Origin: Chitinophagaceae bacterium
Lineage (GTDB): Bacteria; Bacteroidota; Bacteroidia; Chitinophagales; Chitinophagaceae
Direction of reading: 5' to 3'
DNA: 64,000 bases
Assembly: GCA_004028765.1 (NCBI GenBank)
Contig: SAIX01000037.1
Coordinates: 16,602-80,601, forward strand
Below, piece by piece: positions 52,881-61,770 of the stretch (positions are counted from its first letter, which is position 1; every line of letters begins with the position of its first letter). The notes under the pieces are model-generated. The model saw only the letters and a list, made by a program, of their open reading frames with translations, was not told where the DNA came from and searched no databases. The position numbers were made by a program, and so were the translations under genes.

Positions 52881-53561
52881 ATGGAATCCATTCGTTTCAA
52901 CCCTTTTCATAAGATACACCAGGCGCTGCGTGCGTTGCTTTATCATGTATCGCTTACCGTACAGCATACCGATGCATCGAATGAAGAGCAATACAAAAAA
53001 ACGCTGGCACAGGCAGAGCAGCTTGTTGCATTTTTTGAAGGCCATGCGCATACAGAAGATACATTGGTGTTCCCGATGATCGCTGCAGCAGCGCCGGAAG
53101 TGGTGGCTGATTTTGAGGCACAGCACCAGGAAGACCACCGACTGGGTGAAGCCCTTGTTAACGCAATCAGCAGCTGCAGAAAAGCTGTAGATGCTACAGA
53201 AAGATATTTTGCGATCCGCGCATTGCAACGGGCATTGCATGCATTCACCGCATTTAACCTGACACATATGAACCAGGAAGAAACGGTGGTGCTCGATATC
53301 ATTCACGCCAACTATACGGATGCAGACCTGTATCAGAAAGAAGCCGAGATCGTAGCATCTTTAAGTCCCGAAAAGCTGGCATTCAGCAGTTACTGGATGC
53401 TCAAAGGGCTTTCGGCCGATGAGATCATTGAATGGTTCAGGGCCATCAAAGAAAAATCCCCGGCTTTTGTACTGGCCGCACAAATGCAAATCGCAGAACA
53501 GGCATTACCCGATGAAAAACTCAAGGCCTTGCAGAAGGGCCTCGCCTACTCTTTTGCATAA
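52881..53561 (+). CDS. Hemerythrin domain-containing protein
   Basis: A 226-residue protein with an HHE-type four-helix di-iron domain. Likely iron ligands are the histidines of NPFHKIHQALRALLYH (about 8-20), GHAHTED, AQHQEDH and LTHMNQEE. Such proteins bind oxygen, nitric oxide or iron, and RIC/YtfE relatives help repair Fe-S clusters after nitrosative stress. The C-terminal 60 residues (KLAFSSYWMLKGLSADEIIEWF) form another helical part. Its promoter carries the same dyad as the cytochrome c and lipoprotein genes. Confidence 0.85.
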   Translation: MESIRFNPFHKIHQALRALLYHVSLTVQHTDASNEEQYKKTLAQAEQLVAFFEGHAHTEDTLVFPMIAAAAPEVVADFEAQHQEDHRLGEALVNAISSCRKAVDATERYFAIRALQRALHAFTAFNLTHMNQEETVVLDIIHANYTDADLYQKEAEIVASLSPEKLAFSSYWMLKGLSADEIIEWFRAIKEKSPAFVLAAQMQIAEQALPDEKLKALQKGLAYSFA

Positions 53562-53594
53562 TGGGTTATGGCAGGAATGCAGGTTGCGTGTATT

Positions 53595-55997
53595 TTATTT
53601 TTTATCCGGGGATGGGTGGACGCCCGTATAATGAAGAACAATACGGAAAAGATCATCCGGCACAAAAGGTTTTACTACGATCTCATCCACACCGATCTGG
53701 TTGATCCTTTCCGACACCTCGCGGGGTAAACTCGCTGTTAATGCAATGATGGGAATGGTAACACCGTTTGCGCGCATGCGGCGTGTGGCTTCATATCCAT
53801 CCATCACGGGCATGTGCATATCCATGAGTACGAGTTTGTGTTTATTGAGATCAAGCATGTTTAACGCTTCCTGCCCGTTCACCGCCACATCGATACCGGC
53901 ACCCCAGCGTTCGAGAAATGTTTTGGCAACGAGTATATTCACTTCATTGTCTTCTACCAGCAATATATGGGTTCCCTGCAGGGGTTTGGTTTCTTCGGCA
54001 GGCACATCATTCTTTTTCGCGCTTGCTTTTTTATTTTCCTGCGCCACTTTCGGGAAGGTTTGCGAAAAATAAAAAAGTGATCCCTTTCCCTGCTCGCTTT
54101 CCAGGTGCAATGTGCTTCCCTGTAACTCCAGCAGTTTTTTACATATCGCAAGGCCCAGCCCGGTACCGCCGTAGTTGCGCGAGGTAGAAGCATCGGCCTG
54201 TGTAAACTGTTCAAAGATGAGTTTCTGTTTTTCCTGCGCGATACCGATACCTGTATCTTCCACACTTACCTTGATGGTGATATTGTTGCTGTCCTGTTTT
54301 TCCACTTTGATATCCAGCTGCACATATCCTTTGCGTGTGAATTTGATCGCGTTGTTTACAAGATTGGTGATCACCTGGCCGATACGTGTAGGATCGCCGA
54401 TGATCTTATTCTGAAGTGCAGGATCGATCTGCAGGCGCAGCTCAATCCCCTTTTCATCAGCCGCCCCTTTTAATCCGGAAATAATATTTTTCGCCACATT
54501 GCCAAGGTCTGTCTCGATCATTTCAAAATTTACTTTCCCGGCTTCGATCTTATTATAGTCCAGGATATCATTAACGATGGCCAGCAGGTTATTGGCAGAA
54601 AAAAGCAATACATTCAGTTGCTCTTTCTGTTCCGAACGTGGATTGTCGCGCAGGATCAGGTGCGTCATACCCAGGATCGAGTTCAGGGGTGTCCGGATCT
54701 CATGCGACATGGTGGAGAGAAATTCATTCTTCGCCTTCAATCCCTGCTCCGCGTCTTCTTTTGCCTTCTTCAACACATAAGCAAACCGGAAAGACAGCAC
54801 CAGCGACTGGAGAAAGAAAAAGCTGATATACCCGATAAAGAGGATCCATTTCTGCGGGGCAACAATCCCGAAATACTGCAGGTTGATGGTAAAGAAAACC
54901 ACGAATACCACTCCCGTGCTGATCAGTGCAAACAAGGCCCCCAGCCTTTTTTTGCGCATGGCTTTCACATATATAAAAAAGGAATTGGCAATCACCACAA
55001 ACATTACCACGAGGAAAGGGTTGATGAGTTTGGTGAAAACGGAAGGCGGAAAAATAATCACGATGGCCGACAACAATATACCTGCCCATACTTCTGCCCT
55101 GGATACATATTTATTGCAGTCTTCCGGATAAAGATGTTTTGTGTACAGGCTGAAGAAAATAAGGCTTACAAACAGCGAGAGGTATTCAATATGCGTGGTA
55201 ACCGTCCAGGGAATATGCGGGAAAAGCGAATGCAATTCATAACTGCGCGCGCCAACCATCCTGTAACTGTATACCATACAGAAAAGCGCGAAGTAGAGAA
55301 TGGAGCGGTCGTGCCGGCCAAACAGGAACAGCCCGAAGAAAAACAGGCCGCCCATAAACAAACAACCCATCAGTATCAGGTCGAATGCCGACTCAACCTC
55401 TTTTTCATAAAACAGTGTGTCTTTATTGCCGATAACGATATTTTTATACGGGCCCCCTTTGGAATGCCAGTAATTCGCTACCTGCAATACCATCCGCAGT
55501 GTGTCGGCCGGTTCCGTAATCTCAACCGTTTTTTCCACCCATCTCGGAACGGCTTTTTCTTCCGTTGAATCGGGGTTGCCGGATTCCGCAAAAACCTTTC
55601 CATTTACAAATAACCGGTAACAGGAATAAGTATCCGGTATTTCGAGCGCCAGCCTGCCGCTGTTTTTCGGTAATAACAGGGTTACGGCATAACTGGCATA
55701 TCCAAAATGCGGGAGCGGGATACCGTTTAGCTGCGTGTGCGTCCACAATACAGGGAATTGAACAAATGCATCGGGTTTGCTGAGTGTATCATTCCCGCCG
55801 ATCAGTTTTTTCCAGTAAATGGCCCATTCGCCCGATAAGCTGACCTGTTCATTTTTCAGGTCGCTTTTCCTGAGGTCGATCACACCTTTTACGGCACGGT
55901 ATACGGGTGTTTCTGCGGCTTTTATATGAGAAGAAAAAAGAAAAAAAGGCAAAACAATCAGCAGGGGCAATGATAGATATCGGCGGAAAAATTGCAT
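53595..55997 (-). CDS. Hybrid sensor histidine kinase/response regulator with 7TM-DISM sensor
   Basis: An 800-residue membrane sensor. After a signal sequence (1-27) a periplasmic DISMED2-like beta-sandwich (about 30-200, LSGEWAIYWKKL) is joined to seven membrane helices (about 205-405). A short coiled coil (KKAKEDAEQGLKAKNE) and HisKA with His432 in MSHEIRTPLNS follow. HATPase motifs are NLVNNAIKFTRKG, DTGIGI and GTGLGL. The C-terminal receiver has LVEDNEVN and LMDMHMPVMDG. The frame is open 62 codons higher, but the signal peptide at ATG 55997 is decisive. The output partner is not encoded nearby. Confidence 0.92.
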   Translation of the reverse strand: MQFFRRYLSLPLLIVLPFFLFSSHIKAAETPVYRAVKGVIDLRKSDLKNEQVSLSGEWAIYWKKLIGGNDTLSKPDAFVQFPVLWTHTQLNGIPLPHFGYASYAVTLLLPKNSGRLALEIPDTYSCYRLFVNGKVFAESGNPDSTEEKAVPRWVEKTVEITEPADTLRMVLQVANYWHSKGGPYKNIVIGNKDTLFYEKEVESAFDLILMGCLFMGGLFFFGLFLFGRHDRSILYFALFCMVYSYRMVGARSYELHSLFPHIPWTVTTHIEYLSLFVSLIFFSLYTKHLYPEDCNKYVSRAEVWAGILLSAIVIIFPPSVFTKLINPFLVVMFVVIANSFFIYVKAMRKKRLGALFALISTGVVFVVFFTINLQYFGIVAPQKWILFIGYISFFFLQSLVLSFRFAYVLKKAKEDAEQGLKAKNEFLSTMSHEIRTPLNSILGMTHLILRDNPRSEQKEQLNVLLFSANNLLAIVNDILDYNKIEAGKVNFEMIETDLGNVAKNIISGLKGAADEKGIELRLQIDPALQNKIIGDPTRIGQVITNLVNNAIKFTRKGYVQLDIKVEKQDSNNITIKVSVEDTGIGIAQEKQKLIFEQFTQADASTSRNYGGTGLGLAICKKLLELQGSTLHLESEQGKGSLFYFSQTFPKVAQENKKASAKKNDVPAEETKPLQGTHILLVEDNEVNILVAKTFLERWGAGIDVAVNGQEALNMLDLNKHKLVLMDMHMPVMDGYEATRRMRANGVTIPIIALTASLPREVSERINQIGVDEIVVKPFVPDDLFRIVLHYTGVHPSPDKK

Positions 55998-56130
55998 GGT
56001 TTTCGGACTGGCGGCTCTTGCCGGACTGGATTGAATCGCTAAAATACCAAAATCGGCCCGGTAAAAAAAACGATTGCAGGAGCGGGCATTCCGGGCGATT
56101 GTAGTTTCTTTATAGATCAAACCGCCGGAT

Positions 56131-57003
56131 ATGTATAAGCAGACCCCGTTTCTTTTTTTACTGTTTTGTTTTTTCGCAAACATCGTTACCGCACAAAAAA
56201 ATGAACGCGCACTTACTGCGCAAATCAGCGGCCTGCTGCAGGGTTTTCATGGAGAGGTAGGTGTATATGTACACGATCTCCGTAAAAACCGCAGCGTATC
56301 AATCAACAGCGATACGGTTTTTCCGACGGCCAGTATGGTAAAAGTGCCGATCCTTACGGGCATCATGCGAAAGCTGGAATCGGGTGAGCTGACTTATCAC
56401 CAGCCGCTCATTTATAAAGATTCACTGCTGTATGAAGGAGAAGATATCCTCGGCTCTTTTAAAACGAATGAAAAAATTGAACTCAGCAAAGTGCTGATGC
56501 TGATGCTTACCACGAGTGATAACACAGCCAGCCTATGGCTGCAAACGCTTGCCGGAACCGGTACGCGCATCAATGAGCTGATGGACAGCCTGGGATTAAA
56601 AGATACCCGTGTAAACAGCCGGACACCGGGCAGGCAGGAAAACCGCACCCAATATGGTTGGGGGCAAACCACCCCGCACGAAATGGCAACGCTGATGGAG
56701 ATGATCGTAACCGGGCGCGTGATCAATCAAACTGCAAGTGAAAAAATGCTCCGCCTGCTCGGGAGAAATTACTGGGATGAGGAAGCCATCTCACAAATTC
56801 CTTCCGATGTTTTTATTGCTAGTAAAAACGGCGCAGTGGATGCCAGCCGCAGTGAAGTTTTGTTTGTGAACGGAAAAAAATGCCGTTATATTTTTTGCAT
56901 CTGTACCAAAAACAACCAGGATAAAAGCTGGGTCACCGGTAACGAAGCCTGGGTACTGACCCGCAAACTGTCAAAGCTGCTTTGGGAATATTATAACAGG
57001 TGA
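56131..57003 (+). CDS. Exported serine hydrolase, class A beta-lactamase fold
   Basis: A 290-residue protein with a signal peptide (1-21, ANIVTAQ). The active-site Ser-X2-Lys is TASMVK (Ser68, Lys71) and the SDN loop is TTSDNTAS (129-131). The third box reads SKNGA instead of the usual KTG-type triad, and I cannot find the omega-loop glutamate motif (ExxLN), so true beta-lactamase activity is doubtful. Proteins of this type in Bacteroidota are annotated as serine hydrolases or penicillin-binding-like enzymes. Divergent from the hybrid kinase gene and convergent with the regulator gene. Confidence 0.85.
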   Translation: MYKQTPFLFLLFCFFANIVTAQKNERALTAQISGLLQGFHGEVGVYVHDLRKNRSVSINSDTVFPTASMVKVPILTGIMRKLESGELTYHQPLIYKDSLLYEGEDILGSFKTNEKIELSKVLMLMLTTSDNTASLWLQTLAGTGTRINELMDSLGLKDTRVNSRTPGRQENRTQYGWGQTTPHEMATLMEMIVTGRVINQTASEKMLRLLGRNYWDEEAISQIPSDVFIASKNGAVDASRSEVLFVNGKKCRYIFCICTKNNQDKSWVTGNEAWVLTRKLSKLLWEYYNR

Positions 57004-57010
57004 TCACAGG

Positions 57011-57646
57011 TCACAAACTCACCAGGCCACGCCTGATCGCTTCCAGCGCAAGGCCCACGCGGCTTTGCACTTTCAGTTTGCCAAATAAGGATTCGCGGTA
57101 ACCATCGATCGTGCGTTCGCTGAGGAACATCGCGGCGGCGATCTCTTTATAGGTCATATCACTGCAGGCATATTGCAGGAATTGTTTCTCTTTTCCGGAA
57201 ATGGTTACCGCATCTTTTTCTGATTGCAGCAGCCGGCGGAAATTGATATTGCTCGCATCTGCATTATAATACCCTTTTTCATGCACTTCCTTCAGCGCTT
57301 TTTCCAGTTCATCGGGATGTGTTTCTTTCAGCATATATGCACAGCAACCGGCTTTGATCATATCAATGATGATCGAGTCATTATCGTTCATTGATAAGGC
57401 AACCAGTTTTACATTAGGATATTGCGCGTGCAGCCACTTAGCGGTTTCTATCCCGTTCATAACCGGCATATTCACATCAATCAGCATGATCGATGGGGTA
57501 ACGGGGCTTTCTTTTATTTTATCCTGCACTTCTTTCCCGTTGAGCGCTTCGAGCACCACTTCATAGTTTTGAAAACTTTTCAGCATCATGCTCAGCGATT
57601 TCAGGAAAAGCTGGTGATCGTCTGCTATGCCTACGGGTATTTTCAT
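57011..57646 (-). CDS. LuxR-family response regulator, partner of the adjacent kinase
   Basis: A 211-residue regulator with a receiver domain (acidic ADDH at 8-10, phosphorylation site Asp57 in LIDVNMPVMNG, switch VALSMND). A LuxR-type helix-turn-helix follows in the last 60 residues (ISGKEKQFLQYACSDMTYKEIAAAMFLSERTIDGYRESL). It overlaps the histidine kinase gene by four bases (ATGA), so the pair is translationally coupled. Targets are unknown. It is a second NarL-type regulator in the window, distinct from the one at 30400-31032. Confidence 0.93.
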   Translation of the reverse strand: MKIPVGIADDHQLFLKSLSMMLKSFQNYEVVLEALNGKEVQDKIKESPVTPSIMLIDVNMPVMNGIETAKWLHAQYPNVKLVALSMNDNDSIIIDMIKAGCCAYMLKETHPDELEKALKEVHEKGYYNADASNINFRRLLQSEKDAVTISGKEKQFLQYACSDMTYKEIAAAMFLSERTIDGYRESLFGKLKVQSRVGLALEAIRRGLVSL

Positions 57647-58428
57647 GCGGTTTCGTTATTAACCGGGATCCGTATGGTAACGGAAGTTCCCTTGTTGATG
57701 GATGATTGCCACTGCACCGATCCACCCAGTAATTTCGTTCGGTGCCGGATGTTCAGCAAACCTACACTTTTGCTTGTTTCCGTTTCATTGAATCCGATGC
57801 CATCATCTGCAATATAAATGGTGAGCAGTTCTTTTTCTTCCCTGATCTTGATCTCGATGTTTTTGGCATTGGCGTGTTTGATGGTATTCTGCAGCAGTTC
57901 CTGCACAATGCGGAAGAGGATGGTTTGCTGATCCGGTTTCAGGTTAATGGCATTGGGTGTTGCGAACAGGTGTATCTGTAAACTTTTGGAAGCGTTGACC
58001 CTTGCGATCTCTGTTTCAAGGTTCTGCATAAAATTAAACTGTTGCAGCCACTCTTTATTTAGTGCCTTTGAAAGGGAGCGCACTTCCTGTATCGCTTTGG
58101 CGAGGGTATCGTCTGCCATTGCAAGGGTTTCCGGCGGCTCGGGCAGGGAACGCTGTGTTAAACCGATCAGCAGCTTGGTACTGTTCAGCAGTTGCCCCAC
58201 GTTATCGTGTATCTCGATGCTGAGCTGGTTCAGCGTATGTTCCTGTGTTTCGAGTTGCGATTGCAGAAGCTGTTTTTCAAAATCGGCTTCCATCGTTTCT
58301 TTTTCTTTCAGGTGTTTCAGGTCGCGGCGCAGGTATGCCATTACCAGCATTACAATAAAGAGGGTAATGAGCAGCAGGATGCTGGAAGCGCCCAGGATAA
58401 TGCTTATGTTTTCTGAAAGTTTTTGCAT
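57643..58428 (-). CDS. Small sensor histidine kinase (HisKA_3-like)
   Basis: A 261-residue kinase with one N-terminal membrane segment (about 10-32) and no large sensor domain. A coiled coil (35-68) leads to the phosphoacceptor His74 in LSIEIHDNVGQLLNS. The ATP-binding part has ELLQNTIKHANAKN, YIADDGIGFNE and SVGLLNIRHRTKLLGG. With almost no extracellular part, it likely senses through the membrane or through the multi-helix protein encoded immediately upstream, whose gene overlaps its start by 25 bases. Couples to the response regulator at 57011. Confidence 0.9.
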   Translation of the reverse strand: MQKLSENISIILGASSILLLITLFIVMLVMAYLRRDLKHLKEKETMEADFEKQLLQSQLETQEHTLNQLSIEIHDNVGQLLNSTKLLIGLTQRSLPEPPETLAMADDTLAKAIQEVRSLSKALNKEWLQQFNFMQNLETEIARVNASKSLQIHLFATPNAINLKPDQQTILFRIVQELLQNTIKHANAKNIEIKIREEKELLTIYIADDGIGFNETETSKSVGLLNIRHRTKLLGGSVQWQSSINKGTSVTIRIPVNNETA

Positions 58429-59054
58429 GTTATGCCATAGATGGTGTAACAGCAGAAGATCGTAAGCAACAGGTTATGAAAGCGCCAGAGTATACCGATG
58501 ATCTGCGATTCCTGGACGATAAGATATTTGTATGAGATAAAAATAAAGAAACTGCCGGTGTAGTAAGTAAATATCCCGGTAATGATCCAGAAAAAAGCAT
58601 ATTCGGTGAGGCCCGATACTTTGGTGTCCTTTACCAGCCGCCAGTAAAAGAAAATGAGGCAATAGGCGGTAATGATAAAACTTCCCAGTGCCGAAAGTGC
58701 GCTGTTATAGCTCATGATGCCATCGCCGTTGCTGATTGAATAAACGGCACAGGCCACGAAAAGCAGGCTGGCACCCGGTATCAGTTTTTGCAAAGTAGGT
58801 ATCCCCGTTTTATAAAATACCCAGGTCAGCATAGCGTATGAGAGGATCACATTGGCCGCATAAACCGAATAATTGGTGATATCGGCAATTTCAAAAATGC
58901 TGGCCAGCAGGTTCGTTGCAAACTGCATGCCTACAAACCAGAAAATAATACGCAGCTCCTTTGGCATACGGTGAAAAGGTTTAATAAAAAACAACAGCGT
59001 TACCAAAGGAGCGGCAATATCAATATAATTGAATATAGTTTTCAGAAAATTCAA
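58404..59054 (-). CDS. Polytopic membrane protein, probable sensor subunit of the adjacent kinase
   Basis: A 216-residue protein with about seven hydrophobic segments (TLLFFIKPF, FWFVGMQFATNLLASIF, AANVILSYAMLTWVFY, LLFVACAVYSI, FIITAYCLIFFYW, FFWIITGIFTYYTGSFFIF, LLTIFCCYTIYGI). I recognise no named family. Its 3' end overlaps the start of the kinase gene, and the regulator gene overlaps in turn, so the three form one coupled operon. The kinase lacks a sensor domain, and a separate membrane sensor is a reasonable inference but unproven. Confidence 0.7.
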   Translation of the reverse strand: MNFLKTIFNYIDIAAPLVTLLFFIKPFHRMPKELRIIFWFVGMQFATNLLASIFEIADITNYSVYAANVILSYAMLTWVFYKTGIPTLQKLIPGASLLFVACAVYSISNGDGIMSYNSALSALGSFIITAYCLIFFYWRLVKDTKVSGLTEYAFFWIITGIFTYYTGSFFIFISYKYLIVQESQIIGILWRFHNLLLTIFCCYTIYGITCKNFQKT

Positions 59055-59088
59055 AATCTGGCAAAGAAAGTGTCAATAATAAAGCGGC

Positions 59089-59364
59089 TTATTCCGTACA
59101 GCCCGGAGGATAAGGGCAACCATCCACAACACCCTCATCGGTTCCACCACCCGCTTTGCCTCCTTTTTTAGCGACTTTCTTTTTTGCTTTTTTATCTACA
59201 CGTGCCGTGATCGAAAGCATGTTATAGCTTTTGCCATTGGGCTGTGTGCGCTGGATCACTTCTTGGCTGATGATGATCCCTTTGGCGGTTGGATTGTCAG
59301 CAAGCAGCTTCTCCAACTGTCCGCGCCGGAAATAAAATTCGATTTTGCAGTCTTTGGTTGCCAT
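59089..59364 (-). CDS. Small hypothetical cytoplasmic protein with basic/glycine tail
   Basis: A 91-residue protein of unknown function. The first 58 residues look like a small beta-alpha fold (CKIEFYFRRGQLEKLL, GIIISQEVIQRTQPNGKSYNMLSI). A Lys/Gly-rich stretch follows (DKKAKKKVAKKGGKAGGG), then an acidic/Cys end (VVDGCPYPPGCTE). ATG 59364 is taken over a TTG two codons upstream. It is divergent from the peptidoglycan-hydrolase operon, and the space between holds an 18-base palindrome. Its short positively charged tail could bind nucleic acid or wall polymer. Confidence 0.6.
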   Translation of the reverse strand: MATKDCKIEFYFRRGQLEKLLADNPTAKGIIISQEVIQRTQPNGKSYNMLSITARVDKKAKKKVAKKGGKAGGGTDEGVVDGCPYPPGCTE

Positions 59365-59453
59365 AAACAAGGTTTTGGGGTTATCAATATATAGTTATTC
59401 AAATATGCAGAAATTGTCTCAATTACCATAAGGGCATTTACCCCCTCCCGGCA

Positions 59454-59471
59454 TACGGGAAATTTCCCGTA
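59454..59471. promoter_or_regulatory. Perfect 18-base palindrome in the divergent control region
   Basis: TACGGGAAATTTCCCGTA, self-complementary over its whole length, 117 bases before ATG 59589 and 90 bases before ATG 59364. Candidate operator for a dimeric repressor. No T run follows, so it is not a terminator. Confidence 0.5.
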
Positions 59472-59588
59472 CCCGTTCCGGAAATAACCTGTTGGAGAAC
59501 TCGCGAACTTGTTAGAAATTTAATCTGGTCTTTTAAAAGACAAACACGGTAACAGTCAATCACCTGTTCCGTTTTTAAAACCCTGCTT

Positions 59589-60245
59589 ATGACAAACCAT
59601 GCCCTCACGGTGTATTGGGTGGTATTTGCCATCCTGCTGGCACTCGTGATTTTTTTCGACAGGAAATATCTCCTGCTTCGGGATAAAAGCAAAGCCCAGC
59701 ATCCCCCTTACAGTTTTTCAAGAGTACAGCTTACCTGGTGGACGCTGATCGTGTTCTCTTCCTTTATCAGCATCATCTTTACCAATGCAGATCACAATAT
59801 TCCCCAGCTATGGGAATCCACGCTGTACCTGCTCGGCATCAGTTCTGCCACTACCGCATCTGCCGCCGTGATCGATTCCGGCAGCCGGGCAAAAGAAGCA
59901 GAAAACCCATCGGTTACCATGGCACAGGATGATGAGAGCGATGGTTTTTTTCTCGATATCCTTTCCGACCAAACCGGCGTGAATATCCATCGCTTCCAGG
60001 CCGTGATCCTGAATATTGTATTTGGTGTATGGTTTATCAGCAAAGTAACCAGTAAGCTGAATGCCGGCACTGCCGATATCAACCTGATCATGCCCGATAT
60101 CAGCCAGAACGACCTGATACTGCTTGGTCTCAGTTCGGGGATTTATGCGGGGCTTAAACTCACCGAAAACAAAACAACCCCTCCCGCAACGGCGGAGAAA
60201 CCGGCCAATACCGTAACTGTTTCAGAAGAACAACCTGTTGGATAA
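59589..60245 (+). CDS. Membrane protein of unknown function, first gene of the peptidoglycan-hydrolase operon
   Basis: A 218-residue protein with an N-terminal membrane helix (7-23), two further hydrophobic segments (LTWWTLIVFSSFISIIF and LYLLGISSATTASAAVI), one in the second half (ILNIVFGVWFISKV) and possibly one at LILLGLSSGIYAGLKL. An acidic loop (MAQDDESDGFF) lies between, and the C-terminus is soluble and Pro/Thr-rich. No family is recognised. It precedes the bifunctional hydrolase gene by 14 bases and resembles in composition the last membrane protein of the operon (63237-63785). Confidence 0.65.
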   Translation: MTNHALTVYWVVFAILLALVIFFDRKYLLLRDKSKAQHPPYSFSRVQLTWWTLIVFSSFISIIFTNADHNIPQLWESTLYLLGISSATTASAAVIDSGSRAKEAENPSVTMAQDDESDGFFLDILSDQTGVNIHRFQAVILNIVFGVWFISKVTSKLNAGTADINLIMPDISQNDLILLGLSSGIYAGLKLTENKTTPPATAEKPANTVTVSEEQPVG

Positions 60246-60259
60246 CCTAAATCATTGTT

Positions 60260-61744
60260 ATGTCGTTCAGGGACCAATTCAATATTACGCCCCAATACCT
60301 GCCCAAGCCTTCTAAACGAAGAAGTGGCATGCCGATTTCCAAAGTGCGTTTTATCGTGGCACACGATACGGGCAACCCCGACTCAACTGCCGCACAGAAC
60401 GTCCGCTATTATACCAACTCCTGCAACGATATGAGTGCATCGGCACATTTGTTCGTGGATGATAAGGAGATCCTCGAATGTGTGCCTGCCCTTACGGCTG
60501 CGCCGGAAAAAGCCTGGCATGTATTGTACAATGTTCCGAAAGACAATGAGCTGTATGGTGTAAATGCCAACGATGCGGCAATTGGTGTGGAATATTGTTA
60601 TGGCGCAAACATCGATGCTGATAAAGCCTATGAAAAATATGTATGGCTGCTGGCAAGGCTCTGTGATGAATTTGAACTCGATCCTTCCAAAGATATCGTA
60701 GGTCATTTTTTTCTTGACCCGCAGCGGAAAACAGATCCCGTAACCGGCCTGGCATTCAGTCGCCGCACGTATGAAGGGTTGCTGCGCGATGTGGCTGCTT
60801 TATTCGCCACGAGAAACGGTGCAGCAGAAACAACCGCATCTTTCACAACCATTGGTTCAAAAGGCAGGGCAACCACAAGGGTAAAACTAAACCTCCGCAA
60901 CCGGCCCGATACCCGGGGGGATGTGGCACAGGTGCTGCCCGCCCGTACAGAGATTGTATTCACTGCCACCGTTCCCGATGGGGAGCCCATCAATGGCAAT
61001 GCATTATGGTACCGCGATGCCGAAGGCCGTTATTTCTGGAGCGGTGGCGTAGATATCGCACCGGAAACCGATAACAGCAATGATTCCAAAGCGTTGATCC
61101 GTTTTGACAATATCGATTTCTCAAACCTTGATCTCCCCGTTACCCGCACACAGTGCATGGATTGCACCGGCTGGATGAAACTGCATTTTGAAGAACAGTT
61201 TGTAAAAGCCACAGCGGATACCCCTTTTGTACCAGAGCTTTTATACGCCATCGCCTGCCAGGAAACCGCGATTTACTGGCACCGCTGGGTGCAGGACCAT
61301 ACACCGGATGAAATTTTACAGCATTGTGTGTTTGATGCCAATGGGGATGTGAATGGCAACCGGGGCGTATTCCCGAAAAACACAGCAGCATTTACCGCTA
61401 AATACGGGCAGGCTTTTGCAGATATGCTGATACAGGAAGCCAATGCCATGCGCTCCTGGCGCGGATGGGGCCCGAAGCAATGGGTATATGCGGGCTATGG
61501 CATTTTTCAATACGATATACAGGCGGTACTGGATGATGAGGTTTTTTTCAGGGAAAAACAATGGTACGATATCGGGCAATGCCTCGACCGTGTGATCAAA
61601 GAGCTGAACAGCAAATGGAAGGCACACCCCAACGATCTTTTTCAAACCGTAAAAGCCTATAATGGAAGCGGCAACCGTGCAGAGAATTATGCACGGAATG
61701 TTTTCCGTTTCTTGAACTGGATACAGACTTCTGCAGATGCATAA
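60260..61744 (+). CDS. Two-headed peptidoglycan hydrolase: Amidase_2, SH3-like and transglycosylase-like domains
   Basis: A 494-residue protein without signal peptide. Residues 25-185 are an N-acetylmuramoyl-L-alanine amidase (Amidase_2/AmpD fold) with zinc ligands His35 (AHDTG), His149 (IVGHF) and Asp159 (RKTDP) and the acid Glu111 (GVEYC). Residues 200-265 are SH3-like (KLNLRNRPDTRGDVAQVL). Residues 290-494 look like a lysozyme/soluble transglycosylase. LLYAIACQETAIYW carries the candidate catalytic Glu335, and YGIFQYD and KAYNGSGNRAENYARNV follow in the order of that fold. It could cut both peptide stems and glycan chains. Lack of a signal suggests release by lysis, by a secretion device, or cytoplasmic recycling. 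Confidence 0.8.
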   Translation: MSFRDQFNITPQYLPKPSKRRSGMPISKVRFIVAHDTGNPDSTAAQNVRYYTNSCNDMSASAHLFVDDKEILECVPALTAAPEKAWHVLYNVPKDNELYGVNANDAAIGVEYCYGANIDADKAYEKYVWLLARLCDEFELDPSKDIVGHFFLDPQRKTDPVTGLAFSRRTYEGLLRDVAALFATRNGAAETTASFTTIGSKGRATTRVKLNLRNRPDTRGDVAQVLPARTEIVFTATVPDGEPINGNALWYRDAEGRYFWSGGVDIAPETDNSNDSKALIRFDNIDFSNLDLPVTRTQCMDCTGWMKLHFEEQFVKATADTPFVPELLYAIACQETAIYWHRWVQDHTPDEILQHCVFDANGDVNGNRGVFPKNTAAFTAKYGQAFADMLIQEANAMRSWRGWGPKQWVYAGYGIFQYDIQAVLDDEVFFREKQWYDIGQCLDRVIKELNSKWKAHPNDLFQTVKAYNGSGNRAENYARNVFRFLNWIQTSADA

Positions 61745-61770
61745 AACCAATCTACAACTAAACTATTTTT

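Noticed and set aside
55998..56183. N-terminal extension of the hybrid kinase
   Set aside because: It would place 62 residues before a perfect signal peptide and overlap the divergent serine hydrolase gene.
56131..57003. Antibiotic-resistance beta-lactamase
   Set aside because: Third-box KNG and lack of the omega-loop glutamate make this label unsafe. It is reported as serine hydrolase.
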